A stretch of 64,000 nt of DNA. Origin: Cellulomonas hominis (lineage in GTDB: Bacteria; Actinomycetota; Actinomycetes; Actinomycetales; Cellulomonadaceae). The notes beneath the pieces were generated by a model, which saw nothing but the letters and a program-made list of their open reading frames with translations, was not told where the DNA came from and searched no databases. The position numbers and the translations under genes were made by a program. The stretch spans positions 1,984,001-2,048,000 of the forward strand of contig NZ_JACHDN010000001.1 of the NCBI RefSeq assembly GCF_014201095.1. Direction: 5' to 3'. Within the stretch, counting starts at the first letter, position 1, and each line of letters starts with the position of its first letter. Positions 47,101 through 55,091 of the stretch are shown one piece after another.

Positions 47101-47253
47101 CGCGCGGCCGGCGCGCTCGACGCCGCGTGCCTCTCCCGCCCCGCCCCAGGCGAGCAGGCCGTCGACGACCTCGCGCCACGGTGCCGGGGCGGCCGGGCCC
47201 GTCGGACTGGCCGGGGCGGCCGGGGCGGCCGGGGTGGCGGGGTCGGCGGGCAC
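44149..47253 (-). CDS. SNF2-family DEAD-like helicase
   Basis: 1034-residue SF2 translocase. The N-terminal about 500 residues are an accessory domain common in bacterial SNF2 (HepA-like) proteins; the motor begins at PYQVEGFRWL, Walker A DDMGLGKT is near 575, DEAQ near 682, LTVTGTPVENSL near 710, and the second lobe has FSQFTS and the QAVDRAHRIGQ motif VI near 985. Such proteins remodel protein-DNA complexes. The GTG start is uncertain because of the Ala/Pro-rich first 25 residues. It is convergent with the DUF1097 gene (11 nt). Confidence 0.93.
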   Translation of the reverse strand: MPADPATPAAPAAPASPTGPAAPAPWREVVDGLLAWGGAGEARGVERAGRAALQLEVRELTPRTRDRWNGPTSRTAGARRAADDLVRGSGEHRLAARPVLRTGRGWARGGATWSNLPHLQSRLDLDDDQHRWFCQLGALHRAARPAQPGDDPGWLFLDDFANPVLWELLDQARGLGVPLVGSGAGARVRLAGRAVLGLDAAGTDDGGIRLAARLTVDDEPVPVGDAHPIGTHGLWVADLARPRDVLLAPTAAPLTPHHLALLGAPGGRTVADALGAGVVVPAEGAGEFLREHLPALRAGLDVGSADGSVDLPPPAPPTLVLTVTHAPGHVLDLAWRWDGHRGSAPAPDPRTLLPRGLLPATWWPEDAAPGDAALPRPVTLRDVEAAEFATTALPRLAGRRGVRVDTVGTPPAYRELQGTPVLAVTAQPSEQHDWFDLGVTVTVDGRTVPFVPLFSALAKGRRRLLLVDGSYLSLDHPALEPLADLIAEARDLAEWETGLRISRHQTSLWSDLADLADEAETPEPWRALLADAAAPAPVPVPRGLRADLRPYQVEGFRWLAALWRHGLGGVLADDMGLGKTVQTLALVQHAAEQRADGSPRRPFLVVAPTSVVPNWVAEAARFTPGLVVRRVEQTDAAGPTPLADLAAGADVVVTSYALLRLDAAAYRAVGDDVGWAGLVLDEAQQVKNAASRGHEAARDLAVPFTLAVTGTPVENSLTELHALLALTTPGLLPSARRFGDRYVRPIEGAATGISSGPGAGEVPADRERVRAERLATLRRRIRPFLLRRTKDLVAADLPAKQEQTLAVELAPEHRAVYDRYLQLERQKVLGLVDDLDRQRFIVYRSLTLLRMLALDPRLIDPGLAGIPAAKADALLEQIADVVAEGHRALVFSQFTSYLALVAERLTAAGVEFAYLDGSTTRRADVIDGFREGDAPVFLLSLKAGGTGLNLTEADYVFLLDPWWNPAAEQQAVDRAHRIGQHRHVMVYRLIAAGTIEEKVVALQARKAALVDAVIDDGDLFGSALTADEVRDLLA

Positions 47254-47390
47254 CCGGCGATGGTGCCACAGGCCGCCGACACCACCCGGGTCTGGCGCCG
47301 GGGCCCTCTCCCGGGGTCTCCTGGTGTCCCGCGGTGCCGTCGCCGACGCCGTCGCCGCCGCAGCCGCCGCCGTCGACCCGGAGGACCGCC

Positions 47391-48011
47391 ATGGGCACGA
47401 TCGTCTCGACCCTGTTCATCTCGCTCGACGGCGTCGTCGAGATCGACCCCGCCTGGCACTTCCCGTACTTCGACGACCACATGGGCGCCGCGGTCGGGGA
47501 GGACTACGAGGGCGCCGACGTCCTCCTGCTGGGCCGGGTCACGTACGACTCGTTCGCCGGCGCCTGGCCGGACCGCGAGGCCGCCGGCGGCGAGGACGCG
47601 GAGTTCGCGCGCCGGCTCGGCGACACCCGCAAGGTCGTCGCCACCCGCGGCACCCAGGACCTCGGCTGGCGGAACGCCGAGCGCGTCGAGGGCGACCTCG
47701 TCGCGTCGGTCGCGGCGCTCAAGGAGCAGCCGGGCGTCGGCAAGGTGGTGGTCCCCGGTTCGGTGTCCGTCGTCCGGCAGCTGCTCGCCGCGGGGCTGCT
47801 CGACGAGCTCCGCCTGCTGGTGCACCCCGTGGCCGCGCGGCGGGGCGAGCGGCTGTTCGACGAGGGCGAGCCGGTGTACCCGTTGCGCCTGCTGCGCTCC
47901 GAGGTCTACCCGACGGGCGTCGTCCGCCTGGTCTACGCGCCCGGCGAGCTGCCGGCGGCGCGCGACTACGCGGACGTGACCGACAAGGTGCCGGGCGCCG
48001 GCGAGGGCTGA
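47391..48011 (+). CDS. Dihydrofolate reductase-like (RibD C-terminal) protein
   Basis: 206-residue DHFR-fold reductase of the RibD_C/YwjB/YyaP group. Its N-terminus VSTLFISLDGVVEIDPAWHF, the ADVLLLGRVTYDSFAGAWP loop and a PGSVSVVRQLLAAGLLDELRL phosphate-binding region fit this family. GGAGGACCGCC stands before the ATG. It probably reduces a pterin, flavin precursor or xenobiotic with NADPH; the substrate is unknown. It diverges from the helicase gene (137 nt), and is convergent to the coiled-coil protein gene. Confidence 0.84.
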   Translation: MGTIVSTLFISLDGVVEIDPAWHFPYFDDHMGAAVGEDYEGADVLLLGRVTYDSFAGAWPDREAAGGEDAEFARRLGDTRKVVATRGTQDLGWRNAERVEGDLVASVAALKEQPGVGKVVVPGSVSVVRQLLAAGLLDELRLLVHPVAARRGERLFDEGEPVYPLRLLRSEVYPTGVVRLVYAPGELPAARDYADVTDKVPGAGEG

Positions 48012-48015
48012 GCCC

Positions 48016-48732
48016 TCAGCCGGCGTCGCGGACGGCGGCGTCCAGCGCCTCGCGGGCCGCGTCGGCCTCCGCCGTCGCCGCCGACAGCACGTCCACGTCC
48101 GCGGGGTCCACCACGGCGTCCCGCGCGGCGACGGCCGGGACGATGGCCGCCTCCACGGCGGCCCGGCCCGGCGTCCCCGGCGCGCGGGCGTCCCGGTCCA
48201 GCTCCGCCGCCGCCACCGAGGACGCCAGCGCGTCCCGCGCCGCGGCCCAGCCGTCGGCGACCGCGGCGAGCGTCCAGCTCGCGTAGGCCTCCGCGACCGC
48301 TGCCGTCGCCGCCTGCACGGTCGCCGTCAGCCCGACGGCGTCGGACGCCCGGGTCTCGGCGGACCGCGTGCGCTCCGCGCGGCTGCCGGTGCCCTCCGGG
48401 TCGGTGTCCAGCGCAGACGCCTCCGCGAGCACGTCGGCGAGCGTCGTGCGGAGCCCCTCGTCCGCGACCTGCCCCTCCGAGCCCAGCAGCACCTGCTCGC
48501 CCGCGACCACCACCGCCTCCAGGTCCGTCGCGGCCTGCTCCAGCCCGTCCTCGGCCGCCGCGAGCGCGCGCTGGTCCTGGGCGGCGACGCGCCGGTGCTG
48601 CAGGAAGCCCGCGGTCGCCGCGACGGCGAGCACGAGGAGCAGCACCGTGACGGCCGCGGTGCTGCGGCGGCCCCGGTGCGTGGGAGCGGTGGGCGCGGGG
48701 GCGGTGGGCGCGGGCGTGTGCGGTGCCGACAT
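48016..48732 (-). CDS. Membrane-anchored Ala-rich coiled-coil protein, unknown function
   Basis: 238 residues: a Pro/Thr/Ala-rich cytoplasmic N-terminus (1-24), one membrane segment (about 25-44), then long Ala/Asp/Glu-rich helices likely forming a coiled coil outside the cell (about 45-238). No enzyme motif. Start ATG 48732 is preceded by CAGGACCC. No family recognised; proteins of this shape are frequent next to actinobacterial envelope genes. Codon use matches the neighbours, which supports coding. Confidence 0.62.
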   Translation of the reverse strand: MSAPHTPAPTAPAPTAPTHRGRRSTAAVTVLLLVLAVAATAGFLQHRRVAAQDQRALAAAEDGLEQAATDLEAVVVAGEQVLLGSEGQVADEGLRTTLADVLAEASALDTDPEGTGSRAERTRSAETRASDAVGLTATVQAATAAVAEAYASWTLAAVADGWAAARDALASSVAAAELDRDARAPGTPGRAAVEAAIVPAVAARDAVVDPADVDVLSAATAEADAAREALDAAVRDAG

Positions 48733-48912
48733 GGGTCCTGGGGGGCTTCGGGGGCGGGACGACCACCCCATCCTCTCCCGGCCGGTCGCGGGTCGTGCGG
48801 GACGACCGGCCCGACCGGCCACCGACACGTCACCTGATGGTTGCCTGAGCAGCCCCTGTGCCTGGCAGGATGAGCCCATGACCTGCCCGGATGCACGCGA
48901 GCGGCGGTCCGC

Positions 48913-49110
48913 GTGCTGACCGGGACCGCGGACGCGATCCTCGAGCTCCTGCTCCGGGCGGTCGCCGGTGTCATCGACCGGGTCGTCCTCGGGCGCGACC
49001 TCGTGTCCGGCCTCGTGCACCAGTGGTCCTGGTCCGCCCTGTGGCCGGTCGTCGCGGTCGTCGCCGCCGCGCTCGCGGTCGGCGCGTGGACCGCCTTCTG
49101 GGACGACTGA
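48913..49110 (+). CDS. Small single-pass or two-pass membrane protein, 65 residues
   Basis: Short frame with a GTG start, one amphipathic stretch (AILELLLRAVAGVIDRVVLGRD, about 8-29), a Trp-rich junction WSWSALW and a hydrophobic helix VVAVVAAALAVGAW at the C-terminus, ending TAFWDD. No strong ribosome-binding site is visible. No family known to me. It lies 65 nt before the nei gene. The hydrophobic pattern is protein-like, yet a chance frame is possible. Confidence 0.42.
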   Translation: MLTGTADAILELLLRAVAGVIDRVVLGRDLVSGLVHQWSWSALWPVVAVVAAALAVGAWTAFWDD

Positions 49111-49175
49111 GCCCCGCCCGCCGCGCACGGCCGGCCCGCGGGGCGGGTGTCCGACCCCGCCCCTAGCCTGGGCGC

Positions 49176-50273
49176 ATGCCCGAGGGTCACACCGTCCACC
49201 GCATCGCCCGCCAGTTCGCCCGCGACTTCGTCGGGCACCGCCTGGCCGTCTCCTCGCCGCAGGGGCGGTTCGCCGCCGGCGCCGCCCTGCTCGACGGCCG
49301 GGAGCTCCTGACGTCCGCCGCGGTCGGCAAGCAGCTGTTCCTCGGGTTCGCCGGCGGGCACGTGCTGCGGGTGCACCTCGGCCTCTACGGCGCGTGGGAC
49401 TTCTCCGGCGTGGTCTCGCCCCTGGTCGAGGGCGGCGGCGCCGTCGCGAGCCTCGGCGCTCCCCGGGTCCGGCGGGCCGTCCGCATGGGCGAGGGGGAGC
49501 GCGAGGGCGACGTGGGTGCCGAGGTCGAGGACTTCCCGCCCGCCCCGGTCGGCCAGGTCCGGGTGCGGCTCGCCACCGGGTCCACCGTCGCCGACCTGCG
49601 CGGTCCCACCGCGTGCGAGGTCCTCGACCCGGCGGCGACCGCGGTCGCGCTCGCGAAGCTCGGGCCGGACCCGGCGGTCGAGGACGACGTGCGGGCCCGG
49701 ATGGCCGACCCCCGGGCGGTCGCGATGGCCACGGGTGCGGGGCCGGGCCCGGGCGCCGGAGCGGACGCGGGCGCGGGCGCTGCCGCCGCTGCCGCAGCGA
49801 CCGCCGCCGCCGGTCCGGTCGCGGCCGACGGCGCCGTCGCCGACGCCGTCGCGCCCGGGCCGGGGTCCGCCGCGGACGTCATGGTCCAGCGCCTCACCTC
49901 CCGCGGCACGCCGGTCGGGCAGCTGCTCATGGACCAGGCCGTCGTCGCCGGCATCGGGAACATCTACCGGGCGGAGCTGCTCTACCGCGCGCGGCTCGAC
50001 CCGCACGTCCCCGGCAAGCGGGTGCCGCGCGAGACCGCCCGGGCGCTGTGGGACGACTGGTCCGTCCTGCTCGCGGACGGCATCCGGACCGGCGTGATGA
50101 TCACCCGGGAGGACCTGGACGAGTCCGGGCGGGCCGCCGCGCTCGCCGACCCCGACGAGAGGCACTGGGTGTACGGCCGCGCCGGCGAGCCGTGCCGGAC
50201 CTGCGGCACCCCGGTCGTCGTCGAGGAGATGGCCGGCAGGAAGCTCTACTGGTGCCCGACCTGCCAGCGCTGA
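49176..50273 (+). CDS. nei: Fpg/Nei-family DNA glycosylase with a low-complexity insert
   Basis: 365-residue base-excision repair glycosylase/AP lyase. N-terminal PEGH with catalytic P2 and E3, the helix-two-turn-helix region with QAVVAGIGNIYRAELLYRA (about 249-267), and the C-terminal zinc finger CRTC...CPTC (about 341-364) are intact. PEGHT is the Nei-like N-terminus. Residues about 188-233 are an Ala/Gly/Pro-rich low-complexity segment inserted between the N-domain and the H2TH domain, making the protein longer than the usual 270-300. The insert is probably a disordered linker; the enzyme otherwise looks complete. Confidence 0.93.
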   Translation: MPEGHTVHRIARQFARDFVGHRLAVSSPQGRFAAGAALLDGRELLTSAAVGKQLFLGFAGGHVLRVHLGLYGAWDFSGVVSPLVEGGGAVASLGAPRVRRAVRMGEGEREGDVGAEVEDFPPAPVGQVRVRLATGSTVADLRGPTACEVLDPAATAVALAKLGPDPAVEDDVRARMADPRAVAMATGAGPGPGAGADAGAGAAAAAAATAAAGPVAADGAVADAVAPGPGSAADVMVQRLTSRGTPVGQLLMDQAVVAGIGNIYRAELLYRARLDPHVPGKRVPRETARALWDDWSVLLADGIRTGVMITREDLDESGRAAALADPDERHWVYGRAGEPCRTCGTPVVVEEMAGRKLYWCPTCQR

Positions 50274-50280
50274 GCGCGGC

Positions 50281-50736
50281 TCAGCCGCGGGCCGTGCGCG
50301 GCACGCGGGTCATCGGGACGTGCGGGATGCCGTCCTCGTCGTAGTCGGCGCCCGCCCGCTCGAAGCCGAACCGGCCGTACCAGCCCTCGAGGTGCGCCTG
50401 GGCATGCAGGTGGATCGTGGCGTCCGGACCGCACAGCTCGATGCCGCGCTCGATCAGCGCGGCCGCCACCCCGCGCCCGCGCGCGGGCCCGGCGGTCGCC
50501 ACCCGGCCGATCGCCGGCTCCGGTGTCCCCGCGCCCAGCACCCGGATGCATCCGAGGACCTCGCCGTCCTCGTGCGCCCACACCTGCAGCGTGTCCGGGA
50601 GCAGGTCGCGGCCGTCGAGGTCCGGGTAGGGGCACGTCTGCTCCACGACGAACACGTCGACCCGCAGGCGCAGCAGCGGGTAGAGCTCGGCGGCGGTGAT
50701 CGTGTCGGCGGTGCGGGTCTCGATGGTCAACGGCAC
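50281..50736 (-). CDS. elaA: ElaA-family GNAT acetyltransferase
   Basis: 151-residue GNAT protein of the ElaA group. The start block AAELYPLLRLRVDVFVVEQTCPYPDLDGRD is diagnostic, and the acetyl-CoA loop reads ARGRGVAAALIERG (about 89-102). A GTG start at 50736 is chosen. Target unknown; ElaA proteins are small N-acetyltransferases of unknown acceptor. It is convergent with nei (8 nt). The repeat tract starts behind its 5' side. Confidence 0.84.
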   Translation of the reverse strand: MPLTIETRTADTITAAELYPLLRLRVDVFVVEQTCPYPDLDGRDLLPDTLQVWAHEDGEVLGCIRVLGAGTPEPAIGRVATAGPARGRGVAAALIERGIELCGPDATIHLHAQAHLEGWYGRFGFERAGADYDEDGIPHVPMTRVPRTARG

Positions 50737-50815
50737 CGGGACAGCGTAGGTGGCGCACCCGGGTTGGCTGCCGCGCGGGCCGGTGCGCGGCCGGGGGGTG
50801 TGGCGCGGGGCGGTG

Positions 50816-51095
50816 GTCTGACAGGCAGGTGGCGCGACGGGCGGTGAGTCGCGCAGATGGAGCGGTGGGCTGACAGGCAGGTGGGGCGACGGGCGGTGGG
50901 TCGGGCAGATGGAGCGGTGGGCTGACAGGCAGGTGGGGCGACGGGGCGGTGCGTCGGCGGGCAGATGGAGCGGTGGGCCGACGGTCGCGGTGGGCCGACG
51001 GAGCGGTGGGCCGACGGAGCGGTGGGTAGATGGAGCCGTGGGCATATGGGGCGGTGGGCAGGGCGATCGCGGTCGGCGGATGGAGCGGCGGGCCG
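50816..51095. repeat. Degenerate tandem repeat tract, 52-56-bp units decaying into 15-bp units
   Basis: CAGATGGAGCGGTGGG recurs at about 50854, 50906 and 50962, and CTGACAGGCAGGTGG at about 50817 and 50869, giving a unit of 52-56 bp in nearly three copies. After 50985 it decays into shorter GGAGCGGTGGGCCGA-type units of about 15 bp. It fills the gene-free interval 50737-51208 between elaA and the DUF222 gene. All six frames read as low-complexity Arg/Gly/Trp or Pro/His/Ser text, so it is judged noncoding. Confidence 0.78.
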
Positions 51096-51208
51096 GCGCG
51101 CGGTGTGGGCGCTGGCCCTCGCCCCCGGTCCGACGCCCCGCATGGCGCCTGCCTGCTCTCGCCCGGGTGAGCCGGGCTCGATCGTCGCGGCGCGCGGGCG
51201 TGGTGGTG

Positions 51209-53035
51209 TCAGAACGGTGGTTCGGCGTCGTGGGGGACGGTGGTCGTGTCGAGGGAGCGTCCGGTGCCGGGGCGTACGAGGTAGCGGTGGCCGGTGGGGG
51301 TGATCCACTCGAACAGGCCGGGTTCGATCTGCCGGAGCCGGAACCCGCCGACGGTCTTGAGCCGGTGGTGGGCGCGGCACAGCGGCCCGAGGTTGCCCGC
51401 GTCGGTGCCACCCAGGGGTGTGTCCGGTGGGGCGCCGGGTTGCGGGTGGTAGGCGATGGTGTGGTCCAGGTCCGCGCGCGCCGCGGGCACGGTGCAGCCC
51501 GGTGCCGCGCAGGTCTTGTCCCGGACGCGCACGTGCTCGTCGAGTGCTGCCGGTGGTCGGTATCGGCGTCGTCCGACGTCGAGGGTCTGCTCGGTGAGGG
51601 GGTCGGTGACGATGCGTTGCCAGTCGCCTCCGGCGGTCAGGGCCCGGGCGGTGACCGCGTCGATGGCCCCGTACCCCTCGAGGTCCCCGGGCTGGTCGTC
51701 CAGGCCGAGCAGGGTGGAGGCGGCGATCGTGACCCGCACCTGCGCTCCGGGGCGGCCGCCGCAGGTGCCGCAGCCGGTGGCGGCGCGGTTGCGGTGGGCC
51801 CGGGTGGCGAGGCCGCCAGCGTCCGAGGCGGGGGCGGCGGGCACTCGGGTGCCCGCGGTGTCCGCTGGCGGTGTGCCGCCGGCGCCGGGATCGGCAGTCG
51901 CGTCGTCAGCCGCACGAGCGGTGGCCGCGGCAGGCGCAGCGGTCGCGGCGGTCGCAGGCGTGGCCGTGCGGAGCGAGACGGGCATCGGGGCGGGGATGGG
52001 GGTGACGGTGGCGGTCGGCTCGGGGGCCATCGGGCGCGAGCGCGATGGTCCACCCGGGGTGGTCCACGCCCGGTCGACCGGCACCGGCTTCGGGGCGGGT
52101 GGGTGGAGGCGGACCTCGAACGCCGGCCCCTCCACCGCCGGGACGTCCCCCACGATCAGGTCGCGTAGCCCGTCGGCGCGTAGCTGGTCCAAGGTGCGGG
52201 GGTCACCGAGGGCGCGGGCGGCGCGGGCGGCGTGGTCCAACACCCCGTCCAACCGGGCCGCGTCCGGCGCGCTCAGGACGCACCACATCGCCGCCATCCC
52301 GTCCGGACGCCGCCGCGGGTGCGTCACCCGCCGACCCTGGCGGGCCGTGGCGTGCCGCAGCGCGGCACCCTCGGCGTCCACCAGGGCGATCGCGTGCTCC
52401 ACCCGCTGCTCGAACTGCGCGTGCGAGCACTGGTCCGCGTCCGGCAGCACCGCATCCTCCACCGCCAACGTGGCCTCATAGGGCAGGTCCCGCGCCCGAC
52501 GCACCAGAGTGTCCGCCTTACGGGCATCCACATGCCCGGTCGCCAACGCCGCACCGGTCGCCTGCAGCAACCCGTCCAGCAGCACCGCATCGCGCACCAC
52601 CCGGCTGGCGGTCAGCACCGGCAACCGCAACCGCATCCCCACCTCACCCGCGACCACCCGCTCCCGCCCCACCGGCGCGGCCCCGCGCCCCGGGGTGCGG
52701 TCCGGGTCCATCGTGGGGCGCACCACCAGCTCGGCCACCGCGGCGAGCTTGCCGGCGTGGGCGGACGACTCCATCCGGTCCCACGCGGCCACGACCTCGA
52801 GCACGACCCCGGCGGGCAGCACCGACAGGTCCAGACCCCGCAACCACGCATCCAGCTCGGGCCCCGGCGGGCACGCCGCGATCGCCTCGATCTGCCGCTG
52901 CTGCGCCGTGCGCGCGGCCCCGGCACCCGGGTCCGGCCCGTACTCGGTCAGACACCGACCGTCGTCCCCGTACCGGGGCAGCACCACACCCGCGGCGGGA
53001 CCGCCGTCGGGGTGTTCGTGCAGGTCAGATGCCAT
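51209..53035 (-). CDS. DUF222-HNH endonuclease-domain protein (REP13E12-like)
   Basis: 608-residue protein: DUF222 (about 45-320), a Pro/Ala/Thr-rich linker (about 325-420) with a CGTCGG knuckle, then an HNH nuclease domain (about 495-570) with CAAPGC, DLDHTIAYH, GNLGPLCRAHHRLK; the catalytic His of DLDH and the HH pair are intact. The family is multicopy in actinobacteria and often linked to mobile elements, but no transposase or direct repeats are seen here. The start ATG 53035 and codon use look normal. Nuclease activity is inferred, target unknown. Confidence 0.9.
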   Translation of the reverse strand: MASDLHEHPDGGPAAGVVLPRYGDDGRCLTEYGPDPGAGAARTAQQRQIEAIAACPPGPELDAWLRGLDLSVLPAGVVLEVVAAWDRMESSAHAGKLAAVAELVVRPTMDPDRTPGRGAAPVGRERVVAGEVGMRLRLPVLTASRVVRDAVLLDGLLQATGAALATGHVDARKADTLVRRARDLPYEATLAVEDAVLPDADQCSHAQFEQRVEHAIALVDAEGAALRHATARQGRRVTHPRRRPDGMAAMWCVLSAPDAARLDGVLDHAARAARALGDPRTLDQLRADGLRDLIVGDVPAVEGPAFEVRLHPPAPKPVPVDRAWTTPGGPSRSRPMAPEPTATVTPIPAPMPVSLRTATPATAATAAPAAATARAADDATADPGAGGTPPADTAGTRVPAAPASDAGGLATRAHRNRAATGCGTCGGRPGAQVRVTIAASTLLGLDDQPGDLEGYGAIDAVTARALTAGGDWQRIVTDPLTEQTLDVGRRRYRPPAALDEHVRVRDKTCAAPGCTVPAARADLDHTIAYHPQPGAPPDTPLGGTDAGNLGPLCRAHHRLKTVGGFRLRQIEPGLFEWITPTGHRYLVRPGTGRSLDTTTVPHDAEPPF

Positions 53036-53128
53036 GAACCGACACTACCCACCCCCACCCACACCGCAGCCGGGTCATCCACAACCCGCTTGCCGAACGC
53101 CCCCTGTGGAGGACTCGGCGCCCCCGGA

Positions 53129-53812
53129 TCACGCGGGTCCGGCGCCCTCCGGCTCCTCGTCCACGCCGTCGATGACGAGCATCGGGTCGGGTTGCCGCTC
53201 GCCGACGGGGACCTCGGCGTCGAGCACGTTCCCGCGCGTCGCGAGCGGGCACGCCCACGCGGGGTCGTACGCGCACGACGGGTTGTACGCGAAGTTGAGG
53301 TCGAGCACGAGGCCGCCGTCCGTCGCCCGCCCCAGGTCGGCGCCCTTGACGGTGTCGAGCAGGTACCGCCCACCGCCGTAGGTGCCCTTCCCGGCGGTGC
53401 GGTCCTTGACCGGTACGAAGATCCCGCCGCCGTAGGTGCGCAGCGCCCACACGGACAGCGACCCGAGGTCGTCGAGCTCGACCCGGCCCACGCGGTCGAA
53501 CGGGACGACGCCGTCGGTGCCGGTCGCGACCTCGAGGCGCTGCGCGGACGTGGCCCGCACCCGGACCTCGAACCGGTAGGCGGGGTCGTAGGGGGCGACG
53601 TCGAGGCCGGTGAACACGGCTTTCGCGGCGGGCCGCAGGGGCGAGGCGGCGTGCGCGGCGAACAGCTCGTCGCGCCGGGCGACCCACTCGGCGTGCGCGG
53701 CGGCGGGGTCGTCGGCGGCGATCCGGCGGACGTCGGCGTAGGTCTGGGCGGTGCGCCGCCGCCAGTCCGCGACCGCGAGGGCGTCGAGGGCCAGGCCGAG
53801 CTGCGTCACCAT
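53129..53812 (-). CDS. DUF1684 domain protein
   Basis: 227-residue protein whose C-terminal half carries the DUF1684 signature GGGRYLLDTVKGADLG, LDLNFAYNPSCAYDPAWACPLA (given in pieces), with two Cys. The N-terminal half is helical (WRRRTAQTYADVRRIA). Function is unknown; the family is widespread in actinobacteria and Bacteroidetes. The start ATG follows the upstream small membrane protein gene by 4 nt, so they form an operon. Confidence 0.82.
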   Translation of the reverse strand: MVTQLGLALDALAVADWRRRTAQTYADVRRIAADDPAAAHAEWVARRDELFAAHAASPLRPAAKAVFTGLDVAPYDPAYRFEVRVRATSAQRLEVATGTDGVVPFDRVGRVELDDLGSLSVWALRTYGGGIFVPVKDRTAGKGTYGGGRYLLDTVKGADLGRATDGGLVLDLNFAYNPSCAYDPAWACPLATRGNVLDAEVPVGERQPDPMLVIDGVDEEPEGAGPA

Positions 53813-53816
53813 GCGA

Positions 53817-54086
53817 TCACCGTCTCACGACGGGCTCGTCCCCGCGGGTCCGGAGGTCCCGCTGCGCGCCTGGGCGAGCACCCCGCCCAGCGCCTCGCCC
53901 AGCGCCTCGCCCCCGCGCGTCCAGCCGCCGCAGGGCCCGCACCTCGCGGACGGCCGTCGCGGCGCAGACGACGCCCACCAGCCAGGCCCAGGGGTGCCCG
54001 CGCAGCGCGGCGCCGAGGCAGACCAGCGCGAGCACGGCCCCGCCGAGGACGACGCCGAGGCTGGACCACCGGATGTTGCGCAGCAC
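53817..54086 (-). CDS. Small two-helix membrane protein, 89 residues
   Basis: Residues about 7-25 and 31-45 are hydrophobic (SSLGVVLGGAVLALVCLGA and WAWLVGVVCAATAV), followed by an Arg/Gly-rich cytoplasmic tail with imperfect GRGA repeats. GTG start 54086 with GAGG directly upstream. It is 4 nt ahead of the DUF1684 gene. No family recognised. The repeated GRGAGRGA tail comes from a short GC-rich tandem repeat. Confidence 0.5.
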   Translation of the reverse strand: MLRNIRWSSLGVVLGGAVLALVCLGAALRGHPWAWLVGVVCAATAVREVRALRRLDARGRGAGRGAGRGARPGAQRDLRTRGDEPVVRR

Positions 54087-54146
54087 ACCTCGACGGTACC
54101 GCCGGGCGCGCGGCGGCACGTCCGGCGACGTGAAAGGCTCGGCGGC

Positions 54147-55091
54147 ATGGACCTGAGGATCTTCACCGAACCGCAGCAGGGCGCCTCCTACGACGACCTC
54201 CTCGCCGTCGCGCGCGCCACGGAGGACCTGGGCTTCGACGCCTTCTTCCGCTCGGACCACTACCTGTCGATGGGCGGGGACGGCCTGCCCGGCCCGACCG
54301 ACGCCTGGACGACCCTGGCGGGCCTGGCCCGCGAGACCAGCCGCATCCGCCTCGGCACCCTCGTCACCTCGGCGACGTTCCGGCACCCCGGCGTGCTGGC
54401 GATCCAGGTCGCGCAGGTCGACCAGATGTCCGGCGGGCGCGTCGAGCTCGGCCTGGGCGCCGGTTGGTTCGCCCAGGAGCACGCCGCCTACGGCATCCCG
54501 TTCCCCGACAAGCGGTTCGGGCCGCTGACCGAGCAGCTCGAGGTCGTCACCGGCCTGTGGGGCACTCCGGTCGGCGAGCGGTTCTCCTACGCCGGCGAGC
54601 ACTACACCCTGACCGACAGCCCGGCGCTGCCCAAGCCCGTGCAGCAGTCCCCGCTGGACCCGTCGCGCGCGGGCGTCCCGGTGATCGTCGGCGGCCTCGG
54701 CCCGAAGCGGACCCCGGCGCTGGCCGCCCGGTTCGCGTCGGAGTTCAACCTGTCCTTCCCGCCGCTGGACCAGGTCGGCGAGAAGCTGGAGACGGTGCGC
54801 GAGGCCTGCCGGGCCATCGGGCGCGACCCGCGGTCGATCACGATGTCGGCCGCGCTGGTGCTGGCCGCCGGCAGGGACGACGCCGAGGTGGATCGCCGCG
54901 CCGCCGCGATCGGGCGCGACCCGAAGGAGCTCCGCGAGGTCGGGATCGCCGGGACGCCGACCGCGATCGTGGACCGGCTGGGCTCGCTCGCCGAGCTGGG
55001 GCTGAGCCGGGTCTACCTGCAGGTGCTCGACCTGCACGACCTGGACCACCTGGAGCTGGTGGCCTCGGAGGTCATGCCGCAGGTGCGCTGA
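54147..55091 (+). CDS. LLM-class F420-dependent oxidoreductase
   Basis: 314-residue bacterial-luciferase-like TIM barrel. The N-terminal DLRIFTEPQQGA, GLGAGWF (about 109-115) and GGRVELGLGAGW loops and VPVIVGGLGPKRT fit F420-dependent LLM enzymes (TIGR03560-like). It implies coenzyme F420 in the organism. The reaction is not known; relatives reduce or oxidise small ketones, or act on xenobiotics. The ATG at 54147 lies 60 nt from the divergent small membrane protein gene. The last 20 nt overlap the next convergent gene. Confidence 0.9.
   Translation: MDLRIFTEPQQGASYDDLLAVARATEDLGFDAFFRSDHYLSMGGDGLPGPTDAWTTLAGLARETSRIRLGTLVTSATFRHPGVLAIQVAQVDQMSGGRVELGLGAGWFAQEHAAYGIPFPDKRFGPLTEQLEVVTGLWGTPVGERFSYAGEHYTLTDSPALPKPVQQSPLDPSRAGVPVIVGGLGPKRTPALAARFASEFNLSFPPLDQVGEKLETVREACRAIGRDPRSITMSAALVLAAGRDDAEVDRRAAAIGRDPKELREVGIAGTPTAIVDRLGSLAELGLSRVYLQVLDLHDLDHLELVASEVMPQVR

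Noticed and set aside
43708..47979. 1423-codon plus-strand open frame
   Set aside because: It is opposite the SNF2 helicase and reads as Arg/Gly-rich text without any domain; an artefact of GC-rich antisense sequence.
50909..52168. Plus-strand protein with WADG/ERW repeats in the tandem-repeat tract
   Set aside because: Repeat unit length (52-56 bp) is not kept in frame, and the frame then shadows the DUF222-HNH gene.
51209..53035. Mobile element around the DUF222-HNH gene
   Set aside because: No transposase, terminal inverted repeats, target duplication or intron-like boundary is visible; only the gene family is suggestive.
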